Positions 1 through 8,854 of a DNA stretch of 55,062 nt are shown piece after piece. Source of the DNA: CAG-170 sp022779365 (GTDB lineage Bacteria > Bacillota > Clostridia > Oscillospirales > Oscillospiraceae); contig JALFSI010000029.1 of NCBI GenBank assembly GCA_022779365.1, forward strand, positions 1 through 55,062, written 5' to 3'. Numbering within the stretch: the stretch's first letter is position 1; the number at the start of each line of letters is the position of its first letter. The position numbers and the translations under genes were made by a program. The notes beneath the pieces are model-generated. The model was not told the DNA's origin and searched no databases. It saw only the letters and a list, made by a program, of their open reading frames with translations.

Positions 1-76
1 ATTAAAATATTGAATCAAGAATCCCGTGTGCTACGCACACTCGCATCGTGCGAATGCACGCTGCGCCGTCTCATGC

Positions 77-133
77 AGAATCTGACGCGCCGTTGGCGCT
101 ATAAAAAGCTCTTCAAGCTTTTTAACAGATTCT
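77..133. repeat. Cloverleaf-like palindrome at the left edge
   Basis: An outer inverted repeat AGAATCTG (77-84) / CAGATTCT (126-133) encloses two hairpins: GCGCC-GTT-GGCGC (87-99) and AAAAAGCT/AGCTTTTT (about 103-123). Another small palindrome, GTGTGC-TAC-GCACAC, lies just upstream near 28-42. It sits beyond the 3' end of the leftward HD-domain gene, so it may end that operon, but there is no clear T-run on that strand. It resembles in style, not in sequence, the modular hairpin repeats found elsewhere in the window. Confidence 0.5.
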
Positions 134-143
134 AGTATAAGCG

Positions 144-740
144 TTATGCCAGCCCCAGCGCTGCCAATTCAGCGGCGACGGATTCCTCGCAGCTTCGCAT
201 GGCGAGGATTGTGCGCTCCAGAAGCGTATCCAGCTCCCAGCCGAGGCGCTCCGCGCCGGTCTGGATGACGTCGCGCGAGCAGCCGGCGGCGAATTTTTTG
301 TCTTTATACTTCTTTTTGAGGCTTTTCAGCTCCATGTCCTGCACACTCTTCGACGGGCGCATCAGCGCCGCCGACCAGATGAGCCCCGTCAGCTCGTCCG
401 CCGCGAAGAGGACCTTTTCCATCTCCTCCTGCGGCTCAATGTTGCAGCAGATGCCGTAGCCGTGCGAGCAGATGGCGTGGATCATATCCTCGCCCACGCC
501 GCCCGCGGCGAGCAGCTCCGGCGCTTTCTGGCAGTGCTGCTCGGGGTAGAGCTCAAAGTCAATGTCGTGCAGCAGACCGACCGCCGCCCAGTAATCGGCT
601 TCGTCGGAATGCCCCAGCTCGTTCGCGTACCAGCGCATGACGCCCTCCACGGTCAGCGCGTGCTGGATGTGGAACGGCTCTTTGTTATACTGCCGCAGCA
701 GGTCGAGTGCCTGCTGGCGGGTGAGCTTACTTTCGCGCAT
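144..740 (-). CDS. HD-domain protein (putative metal-dependent phosphohydrolase)
   Basis: A 198-aa protein with an HD signature: FHIQHAL near residue 23, LLHDID near residue 56, a further His in ICSHGYG and an Asp in AADELTGL. These fit the H...HD...D metal-binding pattern of the HD superfamily. Proteins of this compact HDIG-like type are common in Clostridia and their substrate is generally unknown. It starts 28 bases after ftsH on the same strand, so it is probably the last gene of the gdpP-to-ftsH operon. No signal peptide or membrane segment is visible, so it is cytoplasmic. Nothing in the sequence names the substrate. Confidence 0.85.
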   Translation of the reverse strand: MRESKLTRQQALDLLRQYNKEPFHIQHALTVEGVMRWYANELGHSDEADYWAAVGLLHDIDFELYPEQHCQKAPELLAAGGVGEDMIHAICSHGYGICCNIEPQEEMEKVLFAADELTGLIWSAALMRPSKSVQDMELKSLKKKYKDKKFAAGCSRDVIQTGAERLGWELDTLLERTILAMRSCEESVAAELAALGLA

Positions 741-768
741 ACAATTGCCTCCTTTGGGTCAAAACGGG

Positions 769-2601
769 TCAAACAGGCTCGCCGCGCATCATCGCTTCAA
801 ACTGCGCGCGGTCCATCGTTTCATTTTCCAGCAGGAACTCGGCGACCTGCGTGAGCTGCGGCGCATTCTCGCGCAGCAGGCGCGCACAGGCGTCATAAGC
901 CTTTTGCAGCAGCTCATGCACCTCGGCGTCAATATCGCCCGCGATGCGCTCGGAATACGGCTTGGTCTTTTCCATGCTGCGTCCGACAAAAATCTCGCCT
1001 TCCTCAGCGTAAGACACAGGCCCGATGCGCTCGCTCATGCCGTATTTGGTGATCATCTCGCGCGCGAGCGCCGTGGCGCGGCGCAGGTCGTTGGACGCGC
1101 CGGTGGAAATATCGTCCAGCATGATCTGCTCGGCGACGCGCCCGCCTAGCAGCGCGACGATCTCGTCAAAGAGCTCGTTGCGCGAGGCGTAGCTGCGATC
1201 GTCCTGCGGCAGGCTGATGGTCATGCCGCCCGCGCCTCCGCGCGGGACGATGGTGATCTGATGAACAGGGTCTTGCGTGGGCAGGTGATACATCGCAACG
1301 GCGTGCCCCGCCTCGTGATAGGCGGTGAGCTTGCGCTCGTTGGGGGAGACGATGCGGCTGCGCTTTTCAGGTCCGGCGATGACCTTGATCATCGACTGCT
1401 CAAGGTCTGCGCGCGTGACGGCGGGATGCTCCCGCTCCACGGCGAGCAGCGCCGCTTCGTTCACGAGATTCGCAAGGTCCGCGCCGGTAAAGCCTGCCGT
1501 CGTTTTGGCAAGCGCTTCAAAATCGACATCGTCGGCGATGGGCTTATCCTTGGCGTGTACGCGCAGAATTTCTTCGCGTCCGCGCCAGTCGGGCGCGCCG
1601 ATGTAGATCTGGCGGTCAAAGCGGCCCGGGCGCAGCAGCGCGGGGTCGAGGATGTCCTTGCGGTTCGTCGCCGCCATGACGATCACGCCCTCGTTTTTGC
1701 CGAAGCCGTCCATCTCCACGAGGAGCTGGTTGAGCGTCTGCTCGCGCTCGTCGTGTCCGCCGCCGAGCCCCGCACCGCGCTGACGCCCGACGGCGTCGAT
1801 CTCGTCAATAAACACGATCGACGGCGCGAGCTTTTTTGCCTGCTGGAACAGGTCGCGCACGCGGCTTGCGCCCACGCCGACATACAGCTCCACAAAATCC
1901 GAGCCGGAGATGGAGAAGAACGACACGTCCGCCTCGCCCGCGACGGCGCGCGCCAGCAGCGTTTTGCCCGTGCCCGGAGGTCCGACGAGCAGCACGCCGC
2001 GCGGTACGCGCGCGCCCATGGCGGCAAAGCGCTTGGGGTCGCGCAAAAAGTCTACGATCTGCTGAAGCTCCGCCTTTTCCTCATCCGCGCCTGCGACGTC
2101 GTCAAACGTGACGGGGTCGCGCTTGTCAGGACCGAGGCGCGCATCGGCGCGCGTGAACTGCGACATCGCCGCAGGACCGCCGCCTGCGCGGTTCTGCATG
2201 AGCACCCACACGAACAGCAGCGCCAGCCCTGCCAGCACATACGGCAGCGCCGCGCGATACCACGGCGCAGGCGGCTCGGGCAGGTAGTCGTAGGACGTCA
2301 GAACGCCGCCGGCGCTCTGCTCGGCGATGAGCGCATCCAGATCCTTGTGGAACGTTTCCGTGTCGCCGATCTTCGCATACGGCGAGCTCGTGTTCGCGTC
2401 CGCGTCACGAAGCGTGAGCGTCAGCGTCGAGCCTTCCAGCACAAAGGACTCGACCTGTTCCGTTTCAAACAGGTCGAGCACCTCAGAATAGGAAAGCTGC
2501 TTTGCCGGAGCGGACGAGAGCCGCCCGACCACCAGTACGAGCGCGGCAACGACCACCAGAAACAAAAGCGAGGGCAGCAGGGTATTTTTCTGGTTGTTCA
2601 A
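769..2601 (-). CDS. ftsH: ATP-dependent zinc metalloprotease FtsH
   Basis: 610 aa, normal length for FtsH. Two membrane segments (about 8-27 and 118-135) flank an extracytoplasmic FtsH_ext domain. The AAA module has Walker A GPPGTGKT (207-214), Walker B VFIDEID (263-269) and the second region of homology with RPGRFDR. The protease site HEAGH is at 429-433, with a distal metal ligand in SNDLRRAT. It degrades misfolded membrane proteins and regulatory proteins from the inner face of the membrane as a hexamer. It lies just after hpt, and tilS-hpt-ftsH is a classic Gram-positive gene order. All key residues are present. Confidence 0.98.
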   Translation of the reverse strand: MNNQKNTLLPSLLFLVVVAALVLVVGRLSSAPAKQLSYSEVLDLFETEQVESFVLEGSTLTLTLRDADANTSSPYAKIGDTETFHKDLDALIAEQSAGGVLTSYDYLPEPPAPWYRAALPYVLAGLALLFVWVLMQNRAGGGPAAMSQFTRADARLGPDKRDPVTFDDVAGADEEKAELQQIVDFLRDPKRFAAMGARVPRGVLLVGPPGTGKTLLARAVAGEADVSFFSISGSDFVELYVGVGASRVRDLFQQAKKLAPSIVFIDEIDAVGRQRGAGLGGGHDEREQTLNQLLVEMDGFGKNEGVIVMAATNRKDILDPALLRPGRFDRQIYIGAPDWRGREEILRVHAKDKPIADDVDFEALAKTTAGFTGADLANLVNEAALLAVEREHPAVTRADLEQSMIKVIAGPEKRSRIVSPNERKLTAYHEAGHAVAMYHLPTQDPVHQITIVPRGGAGGMTISLPQDDRSYASRNELFDEIVALLGGRVAEQIMLDDISTGASNDLRRATALAREMITKYGMSERIGPVSYAEEGEIFVGRSMEKTKPYSERIAGDIDAEVHELLQKAYDACARLLRENAPQLTQVAEFLLENETMDRAQFEAMMRGEPV

Positions 2602-2628
2602 AAAGAGCCTCCTTGCCGCTCAGAGCGG

Positions 2629-3186
2629 TCAGTCCTGATAGACCGAGGGCTTGAGCACGCCGACGAACGGCAGATTGCGGTAATAATCCTCATAGTCCAG
2701 CCCAAAGCCGACCACGAACGCCGCCGGGATGGTAAAGCAGGCATAGTCCGGCGTCAGATCGACCTTGCGCCCGGAGGGCTTATCGAGCAGGGTGCAGATC
2801 TTGACGGAATTGGGCTTGCGCTGCCGGAACAGATCGACGATCAGGCGCAGCGTGCTGCCGGAGTCGATGATGTCCTCCAGAATGATGACGTCACGACCCT
2901 CGATGTCGTGGTCGATGTCCTTGCGGAAGGTCAGCTTGCCGGTGGATGCCGTGCCGCCCTCAAAGGACGTGACGCACATGAAATCCTCCTGCACGGGGAT
3001 GCTGATGGCGGCTGCCATCTCCGCAAAAAACGGAACGACGCCCTTGAGAACGCCCACCAGAATGGGGCGCTTGCCGCGGTAGTCCTCGGCGATCTGCGCG
3101 CCGACCTCACGAATGCGCGCGTGAATTTCCTCCTCCGTTACAAGAACCCGCTCAATGTCCTGCATCATGTCAAAGCTGTTAATCAT
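2629..3186 (-). CDS. hpt: Hypoxanthine(-guanine) phosphoribosyltransferase
   Basis: 185 aa. It shows the PRPP-binding signature VIILEDIIDSGSTL in mid-protein and the family's N-terminal Lys-Gly loop (GVLKGV). It salvages hypoxanthine or guanine to IMP or GMP with PRPP in the cytoplasm. The start at 3186 overlaps the tilS stop by 8 bases, which implies translational coupling; a GAGGA Shine-Dalgarno lies about 11 bases upstream. An in-frame Met six codons later is an alternative start. A tilS-hpt pair is conserved in Firmicutes. Confidence 0.96.
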   Translation of the reverse strand: MINSFDMMQDIERVLVTEEEIHARIREVGAQIAEDYRGKRPILVGVLKGVVPFFAEMAAAISIPVQEDFMCVTSFEGGTASTGKLTFRKDIDHDIEGRDVIILEDIIDSGSTLRLIVDLFRQRKPNSVKICTLLDKPSGRKVDLTPDYACFTIPAAFVVGFGLDYEDYYRNLPFVGVLKPSVYQD

Positions 3187-4519
3187 AGCGACTCGTGTCC
3201 TCTTTCTCTATTTTTATGATCATGGCATCGTCCGCGATGCCTGCCATACGATCCAGATCCGCCCCCATGCCGTACACTGCGAGCACGCCGCCGTCATCGG
3301 CGATCACGGGGACAGTATCCCGCTGTGCGCGCGGGAGCTTGCGGTCGATCATCCACCGCTTGAGGGTCTTGCGCCCGCCGGGAAGGCGCAGCGCGTCGCC
3401 GGTCAGCCGGGGGCGGACGCAGAGCGCGGCTGCATCCACATCCGCACGGCGGAGGGCGAATACTGTCTTGCCGTCCGGCTGCGCATTTTTGTCCGTTCCG
3501 GCGAATACGCGCAGCGCGAGCTGCGGCAGGTCTGTCCACTGTTCGAGCTTCAGCGGCACGGCGCTCCATGTGGGCGCGGGCTGCGACGGCTTCAGCAGCA
3601 GACGGTCATATTCCCGCGCCGCGACCACGCCGCCGGGAAGATCACAGCGCGCGGACGGGTCGGGCGAGGCGATGAGGCGCAGCACGGCGGCAATGTGCCG
3701 CTCGGCGATGCGGGGAACGCGTTTGGTATCGAGAATGGCGCGCACCGCCCGCGCACGCAGCGCATCGGGGAGCGCCAGCAGCGCGGAGCATCGCCAGCCG
3801 TCTTTGTCGGCAGCTCGTTCGAGCGCCTGCCGGACGGTAGCGTCCAGCGCGTCGTCATCGGCGCGAAGGCGCAGCGTCATGGAGAGCGTCTGCTCCGCCA
3901 GACGCGGATTTTCGCGCCGCAGCAGCGGCACGACCTGCTGCCGCAGGCGGTTTCGCACGCAGCCGGGCTGCGCATTTGTGGAATCCTCCACATGGGGGAG
4001 CGCGTTTTGCGCGAGATAGTCCAGAATATCCTGCCGCGTGCAGGGCAGAAGCGGGCGGAGAAACTGATCGCGCCGGACCGGGATGCCGCACAGCCCGCGC
4101 AGCGACGTGCCGCGGACGAGATTGAGCAGCACCGTTTCCAGATTGTCGTCGGCGGTGTGCGCCGTGGCGATGAAGCCATTCAGCGACGAGAAAAACGCAT
4201 AGCGCATCCGGCGTGCGGCTTCTTCGACGCTTTCGCCGGTTTCAGCAGCGCGCGCGGCGACGTCTCCGCCGGAGACAGTGAGGGAAACGCCCCAATTCTC
4301 ACATAGCTCGCGGACGAACGCTTCGTCGCGGTTCGATTCCGCGCCGCGCAGATGGTGATTATAGTGCGCGGCACGCACAGTCAGGCACAGCTCGTCTTGC
4401 AGCGAGCGCAGGCAGTGCAGCATCGCCACGGAGTCCGCGCCGCCGGAGACGGCACAGGTGACGGCGGTATCCTCCGGCAGCGCCTGCGCGCGCCAGAAAG
4501 CGAGCACCTTATCCCTCAT
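3179..4519 (-). CDS. tilS: tRNA(Ile)-lysidine synthase
   Basis: 446 aa from the ATG at 4519. An open frame continues upstream but only as a shadow of dnaB, and the protein homology starts at this Met. The N-type ATP pyrophosphatase PP-loop SGGADS lies at about residues 25-30, followed by conserved AAHYNHHLRG and TAHTADDNLET. The C-terminal TilS substrate-binding domain contains LPGGRKTLKRW. It makes lysidine at the wobble position of tRNA-Ile(CAU). The start overlaps the end of dnaB by 11 bases and the stop overlaps hpt, so the three genes are tightly coupled. Confidence 0.96.
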   Translation of the reverse strand: MRDKVLAFWRAQALPEDTAVTCAVSGGADSVAMLHCLRSLQDELCLTVRAAHYNHHLRGAESNRDEAFVRELCENWGVSLTVSGGDVAARAAETGESVEEAARRMRYAFFSSLNGFIATAHTADDNLETVLLNLVRGTSLRGLCGIPVRRDQFLRPLLPCTRQDILDYLAQNALPHVEDSTNAQPGCVRNRLRQQVVPLLRRENPRLAEQTLSMTLRLRADDDALDATVRQALERAADKDGWRCSALLALPDALRARAVRAILDTKRVPRIAERHIAAVLRLIASPDPSARCDLPGGVVAAREYDRLLLKPSQPAPTWSAVPLKLEQWTDLPQLALRVFAGTDKNAQPDGKTVFALRRADVDAAALCVRPRLTGDALRLPGGRKTLKRWMIDRKLPRAQRDTVPVIADDGGVLAVYGMGADLDRMAGIADDAMIIKIEKEDTSRYD

Positions 4520-5855
4520 GCTTCCACTCCAGATTGGAGAACGTGGTGAACTGCGGCAGCCATTGCAGCTTGACCGTGCCGGTCTCGCCGTGGCGGTTTT
4601 TGGCGACGATGCACTCGGCGACGTTCTTTTCCTCCGAGTTTTCGTTATAGTAGTCGTCGCGGTAGATGAACATGACCGAGTCGGCGTCCTGTTCAATTGC
4701 GCCGGATTCGCGCAGGTCAGAGAGCATGGGGCGCTTGTTCGTGCGGCTCTCGTTGGCACGGGAGAGCTGGCTGAGGCAGATGACCGGCACATTCAGCTCC
4801 TTTGCCATGATCTTGAGCGCGCGGGAGATCTCGCTGACCACGTTTACGCGGTTTTCGCCCGTTTTGCCGGGCGCGGCGGCGGTCATGAGCTGTAGGTAGT
4901 CGATGAGCACCAGCCCGAGATTGTCGAGCCGGCGGCACTTGGCGTTCATTTCAGCCACGGTGATGGACGGATTATCATCCACACGGATGTCGGTCTGGCT
5001 GAGCGCGGAGGAGGCGATGGAGAGCTTGCCCCAGTCCTCGTCCGTGAGCTGCCCGGTGACGAGCTTCTGGTTATCCAGAAAGCTCTCGTTGGAAAGCAGG
5101 CGCAGCGCGAGCTGCTCCCGCGACATTTCGAGGGAGAAGAATGCGACTGTCTTGGGGTATTTTTTCGCCACGTTCAGCGCGATATTGAGCGCGAGCGATG
5201 TTTTGCCCATGCCGGGGCGCGCTGCGATGAGCAGAAGATCGGACTTGTTGAGACCGCTGATCTTGCGGTCCAGATCGAACAGCCCCGTGGAAAGACCGGG
5301 GATGGTGCTGTCGGACTGCGCCAGCTCCTCGAGCCGGTCATAGACGTTTACCAGCACCTTGCCGATGTGCTGTAAGCTGTCGCCGGAGTTTTCACGGCGC
5401 AGAGAAAAGACCTTTTTCTCCGCCGCCTCCAGCATATCCTGCGCCGTGCCGCTGCCGTCGTAGACCATGTCGTTGATCTCGTCTGCCGCGGTGGACAGGT
5501 CGCGCATGAGCGCCTTATCGTGCACGATGGCGCAGTACTGCTTGACGTTTGCCGCAGTGGGCGTGATCTGCAAAAGCTGTGCGATGTAGTCATACGACCG
5601 CTGCTCGTCATACACGCCGCGCTCTTTCATCTTGTCGAGCACGGTGACGGGGTCGATGCGCTCGGAGAAGTTGAACATCGCATAGATGGTCTCGTAGATC
5701 TCCCGATTCTGGCGAAGATAGAACTCCTCCGGGCGGAGTATCCCGATCACATCCGGCACGCAGCGCTCATCGATGAGCATAGAGCCGAGCACCGACTGCT
5801 CCGCTTCCAGCGCCTGCGGCGCCTGCCGGGTGAGCAGATCATCCATACGATTCAC
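4509..5855 (-). CDS. dnaB: Replicative DNA helicase DnaB
   Basis: 448 aa, typical for Firmicute DnaB (called DnaC in Bacillus). The N-terminal domain begins with the family pattern QALEAEQSVLGSML. The RecA-like C-terminal domain has Walker A ARPGMGKTS, followed by the DnaB motifs FSLEMS and LVLIDYLQLM, and ends with KNRHGETGTVKL. It unwinds DNA ahead of the replication fork as a hexamer. The gene order rplI-dnaB is widely conserved. No intein or insertion is visible. An in-frame Met three codons in (MDDLL) is a possible alternative start. Confidence 0.97.
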   Translation of the reverse strand: MNRMDDLLTRQAPQALEAEQSVLGSMLIDERCVPDVIGILRPEEFYLRQNREIYETIYAMFNFSERIDPVTVLDKMKERGVYDEQRSYDYIAQLLQITPTAANVKQYCAIVHDKALMRDLSTAADEINDMVYDGSGTAQDMLEAAEKKVFSLRRENSGDSLQHIGKVLVNVYDRLEELAQSDSTIPGLSTGLFDLDRKISGLNKSDLLLIAARPGMGKTSLALNIALNVAKKYPKTVAFFSLEMSREQLALRLLSNESFLDNQKLVTGQLTDEDWGKLSIASSALSQTDIRVDDNPSITVAEMNAKCRRLDNLGLVLIDYLQLMTAAAPGKTGENRVNVVSEISRALKIMAKELNVPVICLSQLSRANESRTNKRPMLSDLRESGAIEQDADSVMFIYRDDYYNENSEEKNVAECIVAKNRHGETGTVKLQWLPQFTTFSNLEWKHEG

Positions 5856-5888
5856 TTCCTTCCAAGCCGCGCCTCCCGCGCGTGCGTA

Positions 5889-6335
5889 TTATGCCTCTTT
5901 CACTTCGACCTTCAGGTCGCCGGTGATTTCATAACCGAGCTTGCACTTGACGGTGTAAAGCCCCGTCGTTTTGATCGGCTCATCGAGGACAATCTTGCGC
6001 TTGTCGAGCTTGATCTTCTGCTGCTGCTCCAGTGCTTCGGCAATTTCAGTGTTAGTGACCGAGCCGAACAGACGACCCGCGCCGCCGCCCTTGGCGGTGA
6101 CGGTGACGGTGAAGTCCTTCATCTTTTTGCTGATGTCCATCGCCTCGGCGCGTTCTTTCGCCTGACGCTCCGCCGTGGCTTTGTCGTTCATTTTCATCGT
6201 ATTGACGTTGTCCGCGTTCGCCTCCTGCGCCAGCTTTTTCGGCAGCAGATAGTTGCGGGCGTAGCCGTCGGAGACCTCGATCATCTGCCCGCGCTTGCCT
6301 TTGCCGCGGATGTCCTGCGTTAAAATAACCTTCAT
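5889..6335 (-). CDS. rplI: 50S ribosomal protein L9
   Basis: 148 aa, the normal two-domain L9: the N-terminal rRNA-binding domain begins MKVILTQDIRGKGKRG and continues with DGYARNYLLPKK, followed by a long connecting helix (residues about 40-75) and a C-terminal domain containing GRLFGSVT. It binds 23S rRNA near the base of the L1 stalk. It sits between gdpP and dnaB, the standard Firmicute arrangement. GAAAGGAG lies a few bases upstream of the ATG. Confidence 0.98.
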   Translation of the reverse strand: MKVILTQDIRGKGKRGQMIEVSDGYARNYLLPKKLAQEANADNVNTMKMNDKATAERQAKERAEAMDISKKMKDFTVTVTAKGGGAGRLFGSVTNTEIAEALEQQQKIKLDKRKIVLDEPIKTTGLYTVKCKLGYEITGDLKVEVKEA

Positions 6336-6371
6336 AGTAGGTAGCTCCTTTCGGATGGAATGTCTGAAAAG

Positions 6372-8384
6372 TCAGGAATTTTCGTAAAATTTGTCGATGG
6401 ACGCGACCAGCGCCTCCAAAACCTCACGCAGCGGCTTGCCCTTGACCTGCGCGCCCGCCGTTGCGGCGTTGCCGCCGCCGCCGAGCGCCTCCAGCACGAC
6501 CTGCACGTTGCACTCGCCGATGGAGCGGGCGGAGATGATGACCTGCTCGCCCGCGGGGTAGAGGACAAACGACGTGAGGATGCCGGAGATATTCAGCAGT
6601 TCGTCCGCAGCCTGCGCCGCCACGGTGCGCGAGAGCGTACTGGGATAGGCGGCGATGGCGATCTCGTTGCGGTACAGCCGCGCCGCCTGCACCACGCGGT
6701 AGCGGGCGACGGTCGCATCCAGATCGCTCTGGAAGAGCTTTTTGACGTCCACGGTGTCAGCGCCGGTGCGGCGCAGGAACGCCGCCGCCTCAAACGTGCG
6801 CGAGCCGGTGCGGACGCTGAAATTCTTGGTGTCGAGCACGATGCCCGCCAGCAGCGCCTGCGCCTCAAGCGGGCGAATATCGCCGGGATCGAGCGCGTAC
6901 TGGAGCACTTCCGTGACCAACTCCGACGCAGAGGACGAGAACGGCTCGTGCAGGTTCAGCACGATCTGCTCGATATAGTCCGCCGCGCGGCGGTGATGGT
7001 CGATGACCGCCACACGCGGCACGGATTCCAGCAGCGCCTTGGACTCTACCTGATCGGGGCGGTTCGTATCGACGATGATGAGCAGCGTGTGGCTGTCCGC
7101 CTCCACCAGCGCGTCCTCGCCGGAGATGAACAGGTCGCGGTATTCCGGCTGCGCGCGCAGCTCTGCGATGAGGGAGTTTGCGGCGTTATTTTCGAGGTCG
7201 AGCACGATGCGCACGCGGCGTTCTTTTTTGCGGCACAGGCTCACAAGACCCACCGCCGCGCCGACGGAATCGAGGTCTGCCATGCGGTGCCCCATGATGA
7301 ACACCTGACTCGACTGCGCGATGAGCTCCGACAGGGAGCTTGCCACCACGCGGGATTTGACCTTGGTGCGGCGCTCGGTCTCTTTTGTGCGCCCGCCGAA
7401 GAACGTGAAATTGTAGCGGTCCTTGATGACCGCCTGATCGCCGCCGCGCGAGAGGGACATCTCGATGGCGAGCATGGCAAAATTATAGTTTTCCTCAAAC
7501 GACTGCCCGTCCTTGCCGATGCCGAGCGACACCGTTGCGGCGACACCGGAGGGATTGACCACGGCGCGGATACTTTCCAGCAGCGCGAATTTTTCGCTTT
7601 GCAGCGCGGTGAGGTCTTTATTTTCAAAAATCAGCAGGTAGCGGTTGCGCTCGACCTTGCGCATGAGCGCGTGGCGGTCGCCCAGCCAGCTCTGGATGGT
7701 CTCGTTGATCTGCGCGTCCAGATTGGAAATTTTGCCGTCGGAGAGGTTGTTCGTCAGCTCGTCGTAGTTGTCGATGAGGACGATCGACACGATCGGGCGC
7801 GTGCGGAGGTATTCGTCGCGGATGTTGAACATTTCGGTCATATCCGCAAAGTAGATGGTCGCCAGCTTGACAGTGGCTTCCTCTTCCTCTGAGCGGACGT
7901 AGTTGCCGTATACGCGGTAGCGCCGCCCGCCGATGGTCTGGTCGCCCGGCAGCTCGCTGCGCCCCTCGCGCAGCCACTCGGTGGTAAAGCCGGGGATGAT
8001 GGCGTCCATCGTCTGATAGCGGGTGGAGTCCGTAAGACCCGTGATGGCGTAAAACGCGTCGTTGCCCCAGATGATCTCGTTTTCCGGCAGGTGCAGCACC
8101 GCCATGGGGAAGGGCGTGCCGGAATGGACGGAGACGCCCACGGAATCCGTGGCGCTCTGGACGTATTCCATGAGGATGCGCTTGCGGCGCGCAAAGCGGA
8201 CGCGGCTGAACACGAACACCAGCGCCGTCACTGCAAATTCGCACACGGCGAGGATGGCGGCGAGCATTTCGCCCTTTTGCAGCCCGAAATAACCCACGAC
8301 CGCGGTCGCCGCCGCGAACAGAAGCATGACCACGCAATACCAGACAGTACCCGGCTGTAAGAGCTTTGAAACATGGCGGTTCAC
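6372..8384 (-). CDS. gdpP: Cyclic-di-AMP phosphodiesterase GdpP (DHH/DHHA1)
   Basis: 670 aa. Two membrane segments (about 12-60) lead to a degenerate PAS domain, a degenerate GGDEF domain (the signature is replaced, SRGGDQA) and a DHH/DHHA1 module with GHRMADLDSVG, VDTNRP, VIDHHR and a terminal GGGGNAATAG. It hydrolyses c-di-AMP to pApA at the membrane. A GTG at 8420 extends the frame, but the promoter -10 at 8432-8437 puts the transcript start at about 8425. The GTG at 8384 has a strong GAGAGGGGG Shine-Dalgarno and is preferred. It is the first gene of the leftward operon. Confidence 0.94.
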   Translation of the reverse strand: MNRHVSKLLQPGTVWYCVVMLLFAAATAVVGYFGLQKGEMLAAILAVCEFAVTALVFVFSRVRFARRKRILMEYVQSATDSVGVSVHSGTPFPMAVLHLPENEIIWGNDAFYAITGLTDSTRYQTMDAIIPGFTTEWLREGRSELPGDQTIGGRRYRVYGNYVRSEEEEATVKLATIYFADMTEMFNIRDEYLRTRPIVSIVLIDNYDELTNNLSDGKISNLDAQINETIQSWLGDRHALMRKVERNRYLLIFENKDLTALQSEKFALLESIRAVVNPSGVAATVSLGIGKDGQSFEENYNFAMLAIEMSLSRGGDQAVIKDRYNFTFFGGRTKETERRTKVKSRVVASSLSELIAQSSQVFIMGHRMADLDSVGAAVGLVSLCRKKERRVRIVLDLENNAANSLIAELRAQPEYRDLFISGEDALVEADSHTLLIIVDTNRPDQVESKALLESVPRVAVIDHHRRAADYIEQIVLNLHEPFSSSASELVTEVLQYALDPGDIRPLEAQALLAGIVLDTKNFSVRTGSRTFEAAAFLRRTGADTVDVKKLFQSDLDATVARYRVVQAARLYRNEIAIAAYPSTLSRTVAAQAADELLNISGILTSFVLYPAGEQVIISARSIGECNVQVVLEALGGGGNAATAGAQVKGKPLREVLEALVASIDKFYENS

Positions 8385-8431
8385 AGGCAGCGCCCCCTCT
8401 CTGTGGATAGATTCCCCCACGATGTTCCTAC

Positions 8432-8460
8432 ATTATAGCAGAGCCGAATGCGAAACACAA
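8432..8460 (-). promoter_or_regulatory. Sigma-A promoter of the gdpP operon
   Basis: On the minus strand, TTGTGT (8455-8460), a 17-base spacer and TATAAT (8432-8437) preceded by TG-C form an extended -10 promoter. Transcription should begin near 8425. It is divergent from the RNase J leader promoter about 120 bases away. Confidence 0.75.
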
Positions 8461-8554
8461 GCATGATGTCGGCAAATTTCGCGTGAACTTGCCATGCGCT
8501 CGGTGCGGAAAAAACGATTCAGTCTGCAAGTTCGACAAAAAATATGAAAAAAAC

Positions 8555-8586
8555 TTGTATACTTTGGCGAAAAACTATGCTATAAT
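8555..8586 (+). promoter_or_regulatory. Extended -10 promoter for the RNase J leader RNA
   Basis: TGC-TATAAT (extended -10; hexamer 8581-8586). The nearest -35-like hexamer, TTGTAT at 8555-8560, has a 20-base spacer, so the extended -10 probably carries the activity. Transcription would start near 8593, about 260 bases before the RNase J start codon. Confidence 0.65.
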
Positions 8587-8592
8587 AAATCA

Positions 8593-8800
8593 GAAGTGCC
8601 GCTTGAAGCGCGGCGGCACGCTTGATTTGTGCTTTTGCGCCATGCGGCGCATCGGGATAGAAGCAATTTCATACCTGAGCGTAGACCCATGTGGGAGTCT
8701 TCTGCGATGCAGGGCAGGAGGAACACGCGGGTGTACGCGGCTTTACACTGCCCATCTGCCGTTTTCGGCAGCGGACGGTGCGGCGGCGCGTTGCGCCGTC
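8593..8800 (+). ncRNA. Structured leader or small RNA upstream of RNase J (6S-like candidate)
   Basis: The stretch between the promoter and the RNase J start is GC-rich, non-coding and dense in complementary segments. These include GTGCCGC/GCGGCAC (8597-8620), GCGCC-ATGC-GGCGC (about 8638-8651), GGGCAG/CTGCCC enclosing GTGTA/TACAC (about 8711-8755), CTGCCG-TTTT-CGGCAG (8756-8771) and CGGCGC-GTT-GCGCCG (about 8783-8797). The segment with ATTTCATACCTGAGCGTAG recalls words in bacterial 6S RNA, and its length of about 200 nt fits. The fold was judged by eye only. It could instead be a cis-acting 5' UTR of the RNase J mRNA. The first 130 bases of the gap (8461-8592) show nothing but the promoters. 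Confidence 0.45.
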
Positions 8801-8854
8801 AGGAAACGATTTAACCCAACATACATACTGAAAATTTGGAAAGGTGATTCAATT

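Noticed and set aside
1261..3219. 652-codon plus-strand frame opposite ftsH and hpt
   Set aside because: It is an antisense shadow, rich in Arg and His, with no motif and no ribosome site; ftsH and hpt are unmistakable.
4520..4792. N-terminal extension of TilS by 91 codons
   Set aside because: It lies wholly within dnaB in another frame and has no similarity to TilS; the Met at 4519 fits the family start.
8483..8854. N-terminal extension of RNase J by 124 codons
   Set aside because: It would translate the promoter and structured leader; homology and a good Shine-Dalgarno place the start at the TTG at 8855.
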